Part shown: positions 1 to 6,913 of the stretch, piece after piece | Layout of the letters: every line of letters starts with the position of its first letter | How positions within the stretch are numbered: position 1 is the first letter of the stretch | Assembly (NCBI GenBank): GCA_937872715.1 | Contig: CALMTJ010000314.1 | Coordinates: 1 to 13,694, forward strand | Length of the DNA: 13,694 nt | From: an uncultured Methylobacteriaceae bacterium | GTDB lineage: Bacteria > Pseudomonadota > Alphaproteobacteria > Rhizobiales > Beijerinckiaceae | Reading direction: 5' to 3' | Translations under genes and position numbers: made by a program | Notes under the pieces: generated by a model | What the model was told of the DNA's origin: nothing | What the model saw: only the letters and a program-made list of their open reading frames with translations | Database searches by the model: none

Positions 1-38
1 CCCGCGCTCCCTCCCCCGCCGTGGCCCGCCCCGCCACC

Positions 39-70
39 CAACCCAGGGGAGTGCGTCGGCCCCTGGGTTG
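39..70 (-). terminator. Perfect 11-bp hairpin, candidate terminator of the secreted-protein gene
   Basis: Positions 39–49 (CAACCCAGGGG) pair perfectly with 60–70 around a 10-base loop. The hairpin lies about 38 bases beyond the stop of the minus-strand gene that ends at 108. No T-run follows in the minus direction, so it is not a classical intrinsic terminator. It could also be a transcript-stabilising structure or a plain inverted repeat. Positions 1–38 hold nothing recognisable. Confidence 0.4.
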
Positions 71-107
71 CTTCGTCGGCTCCGCCTCCTCGCAAGGACG
101 GGAGCGC

Positions 108-437
108 CTATTCCACGTAGCCGCGGCGGAAACCGTAGCCCGGGACGTCGCAACCGCAGCGGTCGCCCGGCGGCCGGCCCGTCCAGCAGGAGCCGTAGCG
201 GGTGACGCAGACCGGGCCGCCGCGGCCGTAACGGGGCGCGAAGCGGGGCTGGCCGTAGCCCGGCGGAGGCGGCCGGCCGTAATCGTAGGGCGGCGCCCCG
301 GGTGGGCGGAGCGGCGGGCCGCCGTAATCGGGCCGGTCGCCGAAACCGCCATACCCGCCGCCGATGAATTGCGCGGAGGCCGGCACCGCGCCGAGAAGGC
401 CGCCCGCGAGGGCGGCCGCCACCATCAGGGTTCTCAT
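108..437 (-). CDS. Secreted Gly/Pro/Tyr-rich protein with four cysteines, function unknown
   Basis: This encodes a 109-residue protein that I do not recognise as a named family. The chosen ATG (complement of 435–437) is preceded by a good Shine-Dalgarno stretch, GGGAG, six bases upstream; starting there gives a clean signal peptide: a basic MRT start, a hydrophobic core and an ASA|Q cleavage site after residue 22. An upstream in-frame start at 470 would put extra residues ahead of the signal and is less likely. The mature part is low-complexity Gly/Pro/Tyr (about residues 24–74), followed by a tail with Cys77, Cys84, Cys94 and Cys96, in the pattern CVTRYGSCW … DRCGCDVPGYG. The even number of cysteines suggests two disulfides in a periplasmic or extracellular protein. 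Similar short secreted proteins with a Cys-rich end occur in Hyphomicrobiales (from memory). The gene is divergent from the hisD operon and ends with TAG. Confidence 0.7.
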   Translation of the reverse strand: MRTLMVAAALAGGLLGAVPASAQFIGGGYGGFGDRPDYGGPPLRPPGAPPYDYGRPPPPGYGQPRFAPRYGRGGPVCVTRYGSCWTGRPPGDRCGCDVPGYGFRRGYVE

Positions 438-501
438 CGTCCACTCCCAAGTGAGGACCCCATCCTGCACCGGCGAACCTGAACGGCAAAGGCGGGCGCG
501 G

Positions 502-529
502 TTGCGGCTCCTTCATCGCGCCGCTATCT
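502..529 (+). promoter_or_regulatory. Candidate sigma-70-type promoter for the DUF2948–hisD operon
   Basis: TTGCGG (502–507) and CTATCT (524–529) are separated by 16 bases and resemble the alphaproteobacterial housekeeping pattern. They lie 30 bases before the DUF2948 start, in the 121-base gap between divergent genes. The -10-like box is flanked by a 6-bp inverted repeat, CGCCGC (519–524) and GCGGCG (530–535), which could be an operator or chance in GC-rich DNA. This is pattern matching only. Confidence 0.3.
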
Positions 530-558
530 GCGGCGGATCCCGAGGAGACGTCTGCCCG

Positions 559-990
559 ATGGAGCCGCTCAAGCTCGCCTGTTTCGATGCCGAGGACCTG
601 TCGGTCGTCTCGGCTCACCTCCAGGACGCGCTCGTGCGGGTCGGCGACCTGACCTACCTGCCCGGGCGCGGGCGCTTCGCCCTCGCGCTCCGGCGCTTCG
701 ACTGGGAGGCCGGCGGGACGGAGCCGCGTCGGCGTCTCACCGGCCTCCACGTCGACCACGTGACGGCCGCCCGCACCCGCGGCATCGACCGGGCGAAGGC
801 CGACGCGCCCCTGAACCTCTTGGCGGTCACCTTCGAGCCCGGCGAGGCGCCCGCCGGCTGCGTGAAGCTCGTCTTCTCCGGCGAGGCCTGCATCCGGCTG
901 GACGTCGCCTGCGTCGAGGCCTGCATGACGGATCTCGGCCCCGTCTGGGCGGCCGCCAGCCGGCCGGCCCACGACGTCGAGAGCGCCTGA
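559..990 (+). CDS. DUF2948 family protein
   Basis: This encodes a 143-residue cytosolic protein matching the DUF2948 family, which is common in alphaproteobacteria and often sits just upstream of hisD; its biochemical role is unknown. Recognisable stretches are the N-terminal MEPLKLACFDAEDL, the central LNLLAVTFEPGEAP and the C-terminal FSGEACIRLDVACVEA. There is no signal peptide and no membrane segment. The frame stays open upstream to 364, but that part overlaps the divergent secreted-protein gene and lacks family similarity, so ATG 559 is preferred. A GAGGAG at 542–547 lies 11 bases upstream, a slightly long spacing. The stop overlaps the hisD start by one base (TGATG), indicating translational coupling. 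Function can only be guessed as linked to histidine synthesis or to the following genes. Confidence 0.88.
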   Translation: MEPLKLACFDAEDLSVVSAHLQDALVRVGDLTYLPGRGRFALALRRFDWEAGGTEPRRRLTGLHVDHVTAARTRGIDRAKADAPLNLLAVTFEPGEAPAGCVKLVFSGEACIRLDVACVEACMTDLGPVWAAASRPAHDVESA

Positions 991-2282
991 TGGCGCGTCG
1001 GCTCGACGCGCGGGATCCGGGTTTCGGGCACGCCTTCGGGGAGCTTCTCGGCGCCAAGCGCGAGAGCGCGCCGGACGTGGACGGGGCCGTGGCGGAGATC
1101 ATCGCGGCCGTGGCCGCCGGCGGCGACGCCGCGCTCGTCGAGCTCACTCGCCGCTTCGACCGCCACGACGTGTCCGGCGGGCGGCTCCGCGTGTCGGAGG
1201 ACGAGATCGACGCGGCCGCCCGGGAGGCCGACCCGGCCGCGCTCGACGCGCTGCGCTTCGCGCGGGACCGCATCGAGAACTTCCACCGCGAGCAGATCCC
1301 GGCCGACCGGGACGACACGGACGCGAGCGGCGTACGGCTCGGCTGGCGATGGACCGCGATCGGCGCGGTCGGGCTCTACGTCCCGGGCGGCACCGCGAGC
1401 TACCCGTCCTCCGTCCTGATGAACGCCGTCCCGGCCAAGGTCGCCGGCGTCGGCCGGGTCGCGATGGCGGTGCCGATGCCGGACGGCGTGTCGAACCCCC
1501 TGGTCCTCGCCGCCGCCCGGCTCGCCGGCGTGGACGAAATCTACCGGATCGGCGGCGCCCAGGCGGTCGCGGCGCTCGCCTACGGAACGGAGACGATCCG
1601 GCCGGTCGACAAGATCGTCGGGCCGGGCAACGCCTACGTGGCGGCCGCGAAGAGGCGGGTCTTCGGCCGCGTCGGCATCGACATGATCGCCGGGCCGTCC
1701 GAGGTGCTGGTCCTGGCGGACGGGACCGCCAACCCGGACTGGGTCGCGGCCGACCTCCTGGCCCAGGCCGAGCACGACCCGGCCGCCCAGGCGATACTGA
1801 TCACGGACGCGCCCGCCCTCGCGGATGCCGTCGAGCGCGCCGTGGAGGCGCAGCTCGCGACCCTGCCGCGCCGGGAGATCGCGGCCGCGAGCTGGCGCGC
1901 CTTCGGGGCCGTCATCCTGGTCGCGAGCCTCCGCGACGCCCTCCCGCTCGTGGACGCGGTGGCGCCCGAACACCTCGAGATCGAGGCCGCGGATGCGGAC
2001 GCGCTCGCGGCATCCGTCCGCAATGCCGGCGCCATCTTCCTGGGCTCCTACACGCCGGAAGCGCTCGGCGATTACGTGGCCGGCCCGAACCACGTCCTGC
2101 CGACGGCGCGCTCGGCCCGGTTCTCCTCCGGCCTCGGCGTGCTCGACTTCATGAAGCGCACGACGATCCTTCGCTGCGACGCCGGGTCGCTCCGCGCGCT
2201 CGGGCCGGCCGCGATCGCGCTCGGCCGCGCGGAGGGGCTCGAGGGCCATGCCCGCTCCGTCGCGATCAGGCTGAACGGATGA
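990..2282 (+). CDS. hisD: Histidinol dehydrogenase
   Basis: HisD oxidises L-histidinol to L-histidine in two NAD-dependent steps via histidinaldehyde, the last reactions of histidine synthesis. The 430-residue product has the usual family length. Family blocks are visible: GLYVPGGTASYPS near residue 130, GPGNAYVAAAK near 210, then the zinc and catalytic residues. Gln259 and His262 lie in LLAQAEHDP; the catalytic Glu327–His328 pair is in APEHLEI; Asp361 and His420 complete the metal site known from the E. coli enzyme, whose numbering is nearly identical. All key residues are present, so the enzyme should be active. It starts one base inside the DUF2948 stop and ends with an ATGA overlap into the UPF0262 gene, so the three are translated as a unit. 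No other his gene is in the window. Confidence 0.97.
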   Translation: MARRLDARDPGFGHAFGELLGAKRESAPDVDGAVAEIIAAVAAGGDAALVELTRRFDRHDVSGGRLRVSEDEIDAAAREADPAALDALRFARDRIENFHREQIPADRDDTDASGVRLGWRWTAIGAVGLYVPGGTASYPSSVLMNAVPAKVAGVGRVAMAVPMPDGVSNPLVLAAARLAGVDEIYRIGGAQAVAALAYGTETIRPVDKIVGPGNAYVAAAKRRVFGRVGIDMIAGPSEVLVLADGTANPDWVAADLLAQAEHDPAAQAILITDAPALADAVERAVEAQLATLPRREIAAASWRAFGAVILVASLRDALPLVDAVAPEHLEIEAADADALAASVRNAGAIFLGSYTPEALGDYVAGPNHVLPTARSARFSSGLGVLDFMKRTTILRCDAGSLRALGPAAIALGRAEGLEGHARSVAIRLNG

Positions 2283-2761
2283 GCGGCCCCGATCCCGCCC
2301 GGCGCCTCGTCGCGGTCACGATCGACGAAGGCTCGATCGGGCGCGGCAACCCGGACCAGGAGCACGAGCGCGCCATCGCGATCTACGACATCGTGGAGGC
2401 GAACTCGTTCTCGGTGCCGGACCATCCGGGCGGCCCCTATACGCTCCATCTCGGCCTAGTGGAGAACAAGCTCGCCCTCGAAGTCCGGACGGCCGACGGC
2501 ACGGGCTGCATGACCCATTACCTGTCGCTCAGCCCGCTCCGGCGCGTCATCAAGGATTACGAGCTCATCTGCGACAGCTATTACACGGCGATCCGCCCGG
2601 CGTCGCCCACGCAGATCGAGGCCATCGACATGGGCCGGCGCGGCCTCCACAACGAGGCCTCCGAGCTCCTGATGGAGCGGCTCGACGGCAAGGTGACGAT
2701 CGACTTCGACACCGCGCGCCGGCTCTTCACCCTCATCTTCGCCCTGCACTGGAGGGGGTGA
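2279..2761 (+). CDS. UPF0262 family protein
   Basis: This encodes a 160-residue cytosolic protein of the UPF0262 family, of unknown function and restricted largely to alphaproteobacteria, where it typically follows hisD. Features fitting the family are the start region VAVTIDEGSIGR, the stretch HLGLVENKLALEV, LSLSPLRRVIKDYE, and the C-terminal block with MGRRGLHNEASELL and a final LFTLIFALHWRG. No transmembrane helix, signal peptide or known catalytic motif is apparent. The ATG overlaps the hisD stop by four bases (ATGA), and a phosphatase-like gene starts four bases beyond its own stop, so all are likely co-transcribed. The constant neighbourhood suggests a linked role, but none can be assigned from sequence. 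Confidence 0.9.
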   Translation: MSGPDPARRLVAVTIDEGSIGRGNPDQEHERAIAIYDIVEANSFSVPDHPGGPYTLHLGLVENKLALEVRTADGTGCMTHYLSLSPLRRVIKDYELICDSYYTAIRPASPTQIEAIDMGRRGLHNEASELLMERLDGKVTIDFDTARRLFTLIFALHWRG

Positions 2762-2765
2762 GCCC

Positions 2766-3239
2766 GTGGCGGAGGGCGTTGTCCCCCTGTCCGACAAGCC
2801 CGTCCAATCGGTGCTGTTCGTCTGCGCCATGAACGCGGTGCGGTCGCCGATGGCGGAGGCCCTGGCCCGGCACTATTTCGGCAAGTCGGTCTACGTGCAG
2901 TCGGCCGGCGTCCGGCTGGGCGAGCGCGACCCGTTCGCGGTCGCGGCGCTGGATGAGATCGGCATCGACGGATCGAAGCACAAACCCCGTACCCTGGCGG
3001 ATCTCGAGGAATGGGAGGGGCTGAACTTCGACCTGATCGTGACGCTGTCGCCCGAGGCGCACCACGCGGCGCTGGAGCTCACCCGCACGCTCGCCTGCGA
3101 GGTCGAGTACTGGCCCACCGCCGACCCGACCGCGACTCAGGGCACGCGCGAGCAGATCCTCGACGCCTACCGGGACCTCCGCGACGGACTGTCCTACCGG
3201 ATCCGGCTGAGACTCAAGCAGGGGCGTGCAGAAACCTGA
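2766..3239 (+). CDS. Low-molecular-weight phosphatase family protein
   Basis: This 157-residue protein has the fold signature of low-molecular-weight protein tyrosine phosphatases and the related arsenate reductases. The P-loop C-X5-R-S is present at Cys20 (CAMNAVRSPMAEA, Cys20 to Arg26), with an Asp-Pro at residue 120 (WPTADPT) in the place of the family's general acid. The neighbouring SAGV (about 46–49) is also a family mark. The second P-loop cysteine of many LMW phosphatases is absent (Val25). The start is GTG at 2766, supported by a purine-rich AGGGGG at about 2752–2757, inside the end of the UPF0262 gene. The natural substrate is unknown; phosphotyrosine or another small phosphoester is possible, while arsenate is less likely without the extra thiol chemistry. 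The last 26 bases overlap the convergent azlD gene. Confidence 0.88.
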   Translation: MAEGVVPLSDKPVQSVLFVCAMNAVRSPMAEALARHYFGKSVYVQSAGVRLGERDPFAVAALDEIGIDGSKHKPRTLADLEEWEGLNFDLIVTLSPEAHHAALELTRTLACEVEYWPTADPTATQGTREQILDAYRDLRDGLSYRIRLRLKQGRAET

Positions 3240-3540
3240 CGGCCGCCACGACGGCGAGACCGCACAGGAGCGCCGCCACCTCGCTCCGGGTGAGCCGCAT
3301 GACGACGAGGCCCGCGGCGATCCCGGCGAACGCGTCCGCGCCCGACCGGAGGGCGATCGGCAGCACGGTCGCGGCGATGATGGAGCCCGGCAGCGCCGCG
3401 AGCGCCCGCTCCAGACGCGGGGTGATCCGGAACCGGCTCATCAGCAGCACGCCGGACACCCGGCACAGGTAGGTCGCGAGCGCCATGGCGCCGATGGCGA
3501 TCGCGGGACCTCCGACGCCCAGCGAGCCGGCCTCACCCAC
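3214..3540 (-). CDS. azlD: AzlD-family small subunit of a branched-chain amino acid exporter
   Basis: This encodes a 108-residue inner-membrane protein with about four hydrophobic segments, typical of AzlD. AzlD proteins pair with AzlC to export branched-chain amino acids or their analogues, as in the Bacillus azlCD and Corynebacterium brnFE systems. The core ATYLCRVSGVLL, the loop RLERALAALPGS and the pattern of two C-terminal helices (AGIAAGLVV, VAALLCGLAVVAA) fit the family. The start is GTG at 3538–3540, eight bases inside the end of azlC, so translation is coupled. Its 3' end overlaps the phosphatase gene by 26 bases with no room for a terminator. The actual substrate is not fixed by sequence. 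Confidence 0.88.
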   Translation of the reverse strand: MGEAGSLGVGGPAIAIGAMALATYLCRVSGVLLMSRFRITPRLERALAALPGSIIAATVLPIALRSGADAFAGIAAGLVVMRLTRSEVAALLCGLAVVAAVRFLHAPA

Positions 3541-4252
3541 GCGACGGCTCCCCTCCCGAGAGGCCCGCCACGACCGCGCCCGCGACCGCGCCGGCCACGA
3601 TGAAGACGTAGCCGGGGACCAGGGCCGCGAAGAGCGCGGCCACGATCCCGGCCGTCGCCCAGGGCAGGCCCGAGACCCTCGCGCCCCGCCAGAGCGGCAC
3701 CGCCATGGCGGCGAAGAAGACCGGCATCACGAGGTCGAGCCCGAAGCGCGCCGGCTCAACGACGAGCGAGCCGGCGAGGAGGCCCGGGATCGTGGCCGCC
3801 ACCCAGACGATCCAGGACACCATCCCGGCCCCGAACAGCACGCCGATGTCGCGCCCGCCGTCGTCCCGATAGCGGGAGGCGATCAGCCAGGCCGCGTCGA
3901 CCATGAAGAAGAGCCCGAAGACGAGCGACAGGCGCGGCGCGCCCCGCAGCCATGGCTGGATGGCGGCGCCCATGAGGACGAGTCGCGCGTTCACCGTAGC
4001 GGTGACCAGCGCGACCGTCAGGACCGCGAGCGGCGTCCAGCCGCCTCGCCAGAGCTCGAGCGAGACCATCTGGGAGGCGCCGGCATAGACGATGCCGCTC
4101 ATCGCCACCCCTTCGCCGAACGAGAGCCCGCGCCCGGCCGCGGCCGCCCCGAACGCCGTGGCGTACACGACGAGACCCGGCAGGACCGGGAGCATCAGGC
4201 GGGCGCCGTGGAGGCACCCGGCATAGGTCAGCGTCGGGGGAGGGGATGACAT
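3533..4252 (-). CDS. azlC: AzlC-family branched-chain amino acid exporter, large subunit
   Basis: This encodes a 239-residue polytopic inner-membrane protein of the AzlC family. The hallmark YAGASQ lies at residues 56–61, preceded by the conserved hydrophobic segment LPGLVVYATAFGAAAAGRGLS. Further helices follow, including LAVLTVALVTATVNARLVLM, VSWIVWVAATIPGLLAG and a Gly/Ala/Val-rich C-terminal pair. With AzlD it forms a proton-driven exporter of leucine, isoleucine, valine or related amino acids in characterised relatives. The ATG is at 4250–4252, and an AGGG lies a few bases upstream. The gene is divergent from the SDR gene across a 131-base gap (4253–4383) in which I see no clear promoter or operator. 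No lrp/asnC-type regulator is adjacent, although such regulators often control azlCD. Confidence 0.92.
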   Translation of the reverse strand: MSSPPPTLTYAGCLHGARLMLPVLPGLVVYATAFGAAAAGRGLSFGEGVAMSGIVYAGASQMVSLELWRGGWTPLAVLTVALVTATVNARLVLMGAAIQPWLRGAPRLSLVFGLFFMVDAAWLIASRYRDDGGRDIGVLFGAGMVSWIVWVAATIPGLLAGSLVVEPARFGLDLVMPVFFAAMAVPLWRGARVSGLPWATAGIVAALFAALVPGYVFIVAGAVAGAVVAGLSGGEPSRG

Positions 4253-4383
4253 GGCGACCCTGTGGGCGCACGGTTCGGCGCCGTCAACGACGCGGGCGGC
4301 CGTCCTCGTTGCGCACGAAGGCGTGTGCCTCGGAACAGGCGCCGCCGCCTTCGGGTTGGGCGGCTTTGAACGAGCGAACCACC

Positions 4384-5175
4384 ATGTCCGACCGCCCCCT
4401 CGCCCTCGTCACCGGAGCCTCCACCGGCATCGGCTACCAACTCGCCCTCGAATGCGCCCGCAACGGCTTCGATCTCGTGATCGCCTCCGACGACGGCAAG
4501 ATCGACGCGGCCGCGTCCGACATGAAGGCGGCCGGCGCCGAGACAGCGCTGGCCGTGACGGCGGATCTCGCCACGACGGAAGGAAACGACTCCGTGCTCA
4601 CAGCTGCGCGCGGTCTCCGGCGCCCGATCGACGCGCTCCTGGCCAATGCCGGCCAGGGCCACGGCCACGCCTACCTGGACCAGGATTGGGAGACGATCCG
4701 CCAGGTGATCGACACCAACGTCACCGGCACCTGCTACCTCCTCCACCAGGTCGGCCGCGAGATGCGGGCCCGCGGCGCCGGCCGCATCCTGATCACGGGC
4801 TCGATCGCCGGGTTCACGCCCGGCGCCTTCCAGGCCGTGTACAACGCCACCAAGGCCTACCTGAACTCCTTCTCCTTCGCGCTCCGGGAGGAGCTGGCCG
4901 ACACGGGCGTGACCGTGACGCTGCTGGAGCCGGGCGCCACGGAGACGCCGTTCTTCGAGCGCGCCGACATGACCGACACGAAGGTCGGCGCCGCCAAGAA
5001 GGACGATGCCAAGATGGTAGCCGAGAAGGCCTTCGCGTCCATGATGGCCGGCGAATCCGACATTACGACCGGGTTCAAGAACAAGGTCATCACGGCCGTC
5101 TCCAACGTGGTGCCGAACGAACTTCTGGCGAAGGCCCACCGGAGCATGTCCGAGCCGGGCTCCGCGAAGAGCTGA
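4384..5175 (+). CDS. SDR family NAD(P)-dependent oxidoreductase
   Basis: This encodes a 263-residue classical short-chain dehydrogenase/reductase. The coenzyme-binding TGASTGIG is at residues 10–17, NAG at 88–90, and the full catalytic tetrad is present: Asn112, Ser140, Tyr153 and Lys157 (VYNATKAY). The PG motif after the active site (LEPGATETPF) is also typical. No basic residue obviously marks NADP preference after strand two (VIASDDGK), so cofactor choice is open. The C-terminal tail, with KNKVITAVSNVVPNE, resembles general-purpose SDRs of the YqjQ/DltE type, and the substrate cannot be told. The start at 4384 puts the Rossmann strand at the N-terminus as expected. The frame is open from 4246, but that stretch has no SDR similarity. 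The Shine-Dalgarno is weak. It stands alone between azlC (divergent) and gpmI (88 bases downstream). Confidence 0.92.
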   Translation: MSDRPLALVTGASTGIGYQLALECARNGFDLVIASDDGKIDAAASDMKAAGAETALAVTADLATTEGNDSVLTAARGLRRPIDALLANAGQGHGHAYLDQDWETIRQVIDTNVTGTCYLLHQVGREMRARGAGRILITGSIAGFTPGAFQAVYNATKAYLNSFSFALREELADTGVTVTLLEPGATETPFFERADMTDTKVGAAKKDDAKMVAEKAFASMMAGESDITTGFKNKVITAVSNVVPNELLAKAHRSMSEPGSAKS

Positions 5176-5223
5176 GCGGAGCTGGGCAGGTAGGAGCGCG
5201 ACCGGCCCGCAGGGTGTATGAGG

Positions 5224-5253
5224 CTCGCCGCGGCGAAGTTACGCCGCGGCGAG
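5224..5253 (+). promoter_or_regulatory. Perfect 12-bp hairpin in the gpmI leader
   Basis: CTCGCCGCGGCG (5224–5235) pairs perfectly with 5242–5253 around the loop AAGTTA. The only Shine-Dalgarno-like bases for gpmI, GAGG at 5251–5254, lie in the 3' arm, ten bases before the ATG. In RNA the hairpin would tend to hide the ribosome binding site. No T-run follows, so a terminator of the upstream SDR gene is less likely. The regulatory role is inference. Confidence 0.5.
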
Positions 5254-5263
5254 GTTCGTCCCG

Positions 5264-6781
5264 ATGCCTAAACACCGTCCCGTCATGCTGGTGATCCTGG
5301 ACGGTTGGGGTTGGCGCACGGAACGCGCGGACAACGCCGTGCTCCAGGCGGAGACGCCCACCTTCGACCGTCTCTGGGCCGCCGGGCCGCGCGCGTTCCT
5401 GCGCACGTCCGGCGGCGACGTCGGGCTGCCGGACGGCCAGATGGGGAACTCGGAGGTCGGCCACCTCAACATCGGCGCCGGGCGCGTGGTGATGCAGGAC
5501 TTGCCCCGCATCGACGCCGCCATCCGGGATGGCTCGCTCGCGGCGAACCCGGAGCTGACGGCGTTCACCGCGAAGCTGAAGACGAGCGGCGGCACCTGCC
5601 ACCTGATGGGGCTCGCCTCCCCGGGCGGCGTCCATTCCCACCAGGACCACGCGGCCGCCCTCGCCCGCCTCGTCGCGGAGGCGGGCGTGCCGGTCGCGGT
5701 GCATGCCTGGACGGACGGGCGGGACACCCCGCCCCGCTCGGGCGCCGACGACCTCGCGCGTTTGGCACACGCCCTGCCGGAGGGCGCCCGGGTCGCGACG
5801 GTCTCCGGGCGCTATTACGCGATGGACCGCGACCATCGCTGGGAGCGGGTCGGCAAGGCCTACGGTGCGATGGCGGAGGCGGACGGGCCGCGCTTCCCGG
5901 ACGCCGCCGCCGCCATGGCGGATGCCTACGGTCGGGACGTCACGGACGAGTTCGTGGTGCCGGCGACCCTCGGAGATTACGCCGGGATGCGGGAGGGCGA
6001 CGGCATCCTGTGCTTCAACTTCCGCTCCGACCGGGTGCGGGAGATCATGTCGGCGCTCCTCGACCCGTCCTTCGACGGCTTGCCGCGCAGCCGCGCGCCG
6101 AAGATGGCGGCCGCGCTCGGCGCGACGCGCTACTCGGACGAGCTCTCGACGCTGATGGGCGCGCTGTTCGCCCCGCAAACCCTGGACAACATCCTGGGCG
6201 AGGTCGTCTCGGCGGCTGGCCTGGCCCAGCTCCGCATGGCGGAAACGGAGAAATACCCGCACGTCACCTACTTCTTCAACGGCGGGATCGAGACGCCCTA
6301 TCCGGGCGAGGACCGCGTCATGGTCGCCTCCCCGAAGGTCGCGACCTACGATCTCCAGCCGGAGATGTCGGCGCCCGAGCTCGCCGGCAAGGCCGTCGAG
6401 GCGATTGGGTCCGGCCGCTACGACCTCATCATCCTGAACTTCGCCAATGCCGACATGGTCGGTCACACGGGCAGCCTCCCGGCCGCCGTCAAGGCGGTGG
6501 AGGCGGCCGATACCGGCCTCGGCCGGATCGCGGAGGCGGTCGAGAGAGCGGGCGGCGCGCTCCTCGTCACCGCCGACCACGGCAATGCCGAGCTGATGCG
6601 CGACCCCGCGACCGGCGGCCCCCACACGGCCCATACGACGAACCCGGTCCCGGTCTTCCTGGCCGGGGTGCCGGGCGCGACCCTTCGGGACGGCCGACTG
6701 GGCGACCTCGCCCCGACGCTGCTCTCCCTCATGGGCCTGCCGCGGCCGCTCGAGATGACGGGACGTTCGCTCGTCGGGTGA
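5264..6781 (+). CDS. gpmI: 2,3-bisphosphoglycerate-independent phosphoglycerate mutase
   Basis: GpmI interconverts 3-phosphoglycerate and 2-phosphoglycerate in glycolysis and gluconeogenesis through a phosphoserine intermediate and two metal ions, usually manganese. The 505-residue product has the normal length. The N-terminal metal site Asp13 (VILDGWGWR) and the nucleophile Ser63 (GQMGNSEVGHLNIGAGR) are present. The inserted phosphotransferase domain carries SPGGVHSHQDH, TDGRDTPP and the NFRSDRVRE arginine motif. The C-terminal metal residues are Asp397 and His401 (NADMVGH), Asp438–His439 (TADHGNAE) and the HTAHTTNPVP block (His454/His457). All appear intact. In many alphaproteobacteria gpmI is followed by envC and ctpA; here it is followed by a heme monooxygenase instead. 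A strong hairpin precedes the start and a palindrome follows the stop. Confidence 0.97.
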   Translation: MPKHRPVMLVILDGWGWRTERADNAVLQAETPTFDRLWAAGPRAFLRTSGGDVGLPDGQMGNSEVGHLNIGAGRVVMQDLPRIDAAIRDGSLAANPELTAFTAKLKTSGGTCHLMGLASPGGVHSHQDHAAALARLVAEAGVPVAVHAWTDGRDTPPRSGADDLARLAHALPEGARVATVSGRYYAMDRDHRWERVGKAYGAMAEADGPRFPDAAAAMADAYGRDVTDEFVVPATLGDYAGMREGDGILCFNFRSDRVREIMSALLDPSFDGLPRSRAPKMAAALGATRYSDELSTLMGALFAPQTLDNILGEVVSAAGLAQLRMAETEKYPHVTYFFNGGIETPYPGEDRVMVASPKVATYDLQPEMSAPELAGKAVEAIGSGRYDLIILNFANADMVGHTGSLPAAVKAVEAADTGLGRIAEAVERAGGALLVTADHGNAELMRDPATGGPHTAHTTNPVPVFLAGVPGATLRDGRLGDLAPTLLSLMGLPRPLEMTGRSLVG

Positions 6782-6790
6782 TAGGTCCGG

Positions 6791-6832
6791 GCATCGCCGC
6801 CGTCCTGATCCCGGCCGGGATCGCCGCGATGC
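6791..6832. repeat. Nested palindrome after gpmI, possible terminator
   Basis: A perfect 16-base palindrome, GATCCCGGCCGGGATC (6807–6822), sits inside a 7-bp inverted repeat, GCATCGC (6791–6797) and GCGATGC (6826–6832), starting ten bases after the gpmI stop. The position suits a terminator, but no T-run follows. A dyad binding site for a regulator of the downstream gene is another option. Confidence 0.35.
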
Positions 6833-6913
6833 GGCGCGCCTGAACCGGCCGACTTGCCGGGAGGCCGTCCGGCCTGCATGGAGCGCGATCACCTGCCGCG
6901 AGCGGAGCGTCCC

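Noticed and set aside
364..558. N-terminal extension of the DUF2948 protein
   Set aside because: The extra 65 codons are antisense to the signal-peptide region of the divergent gene and lack family similarity.
654..2249. Long minus-strand open frame of 531 codons opposite DUF2948 and hisD
   Set aside because: It mirrors the well-supported hisD frame, its translation is Arg/Gly/Asp-rich with no known motif, and long antisense frames are expected in DNA this rich in GC.
5090..6892. Minus-strand open frame of 600 codons opposite gpmI
   Set aside because: It is a shadow of gpmI, whose catalytic residues are all in the plus frame.
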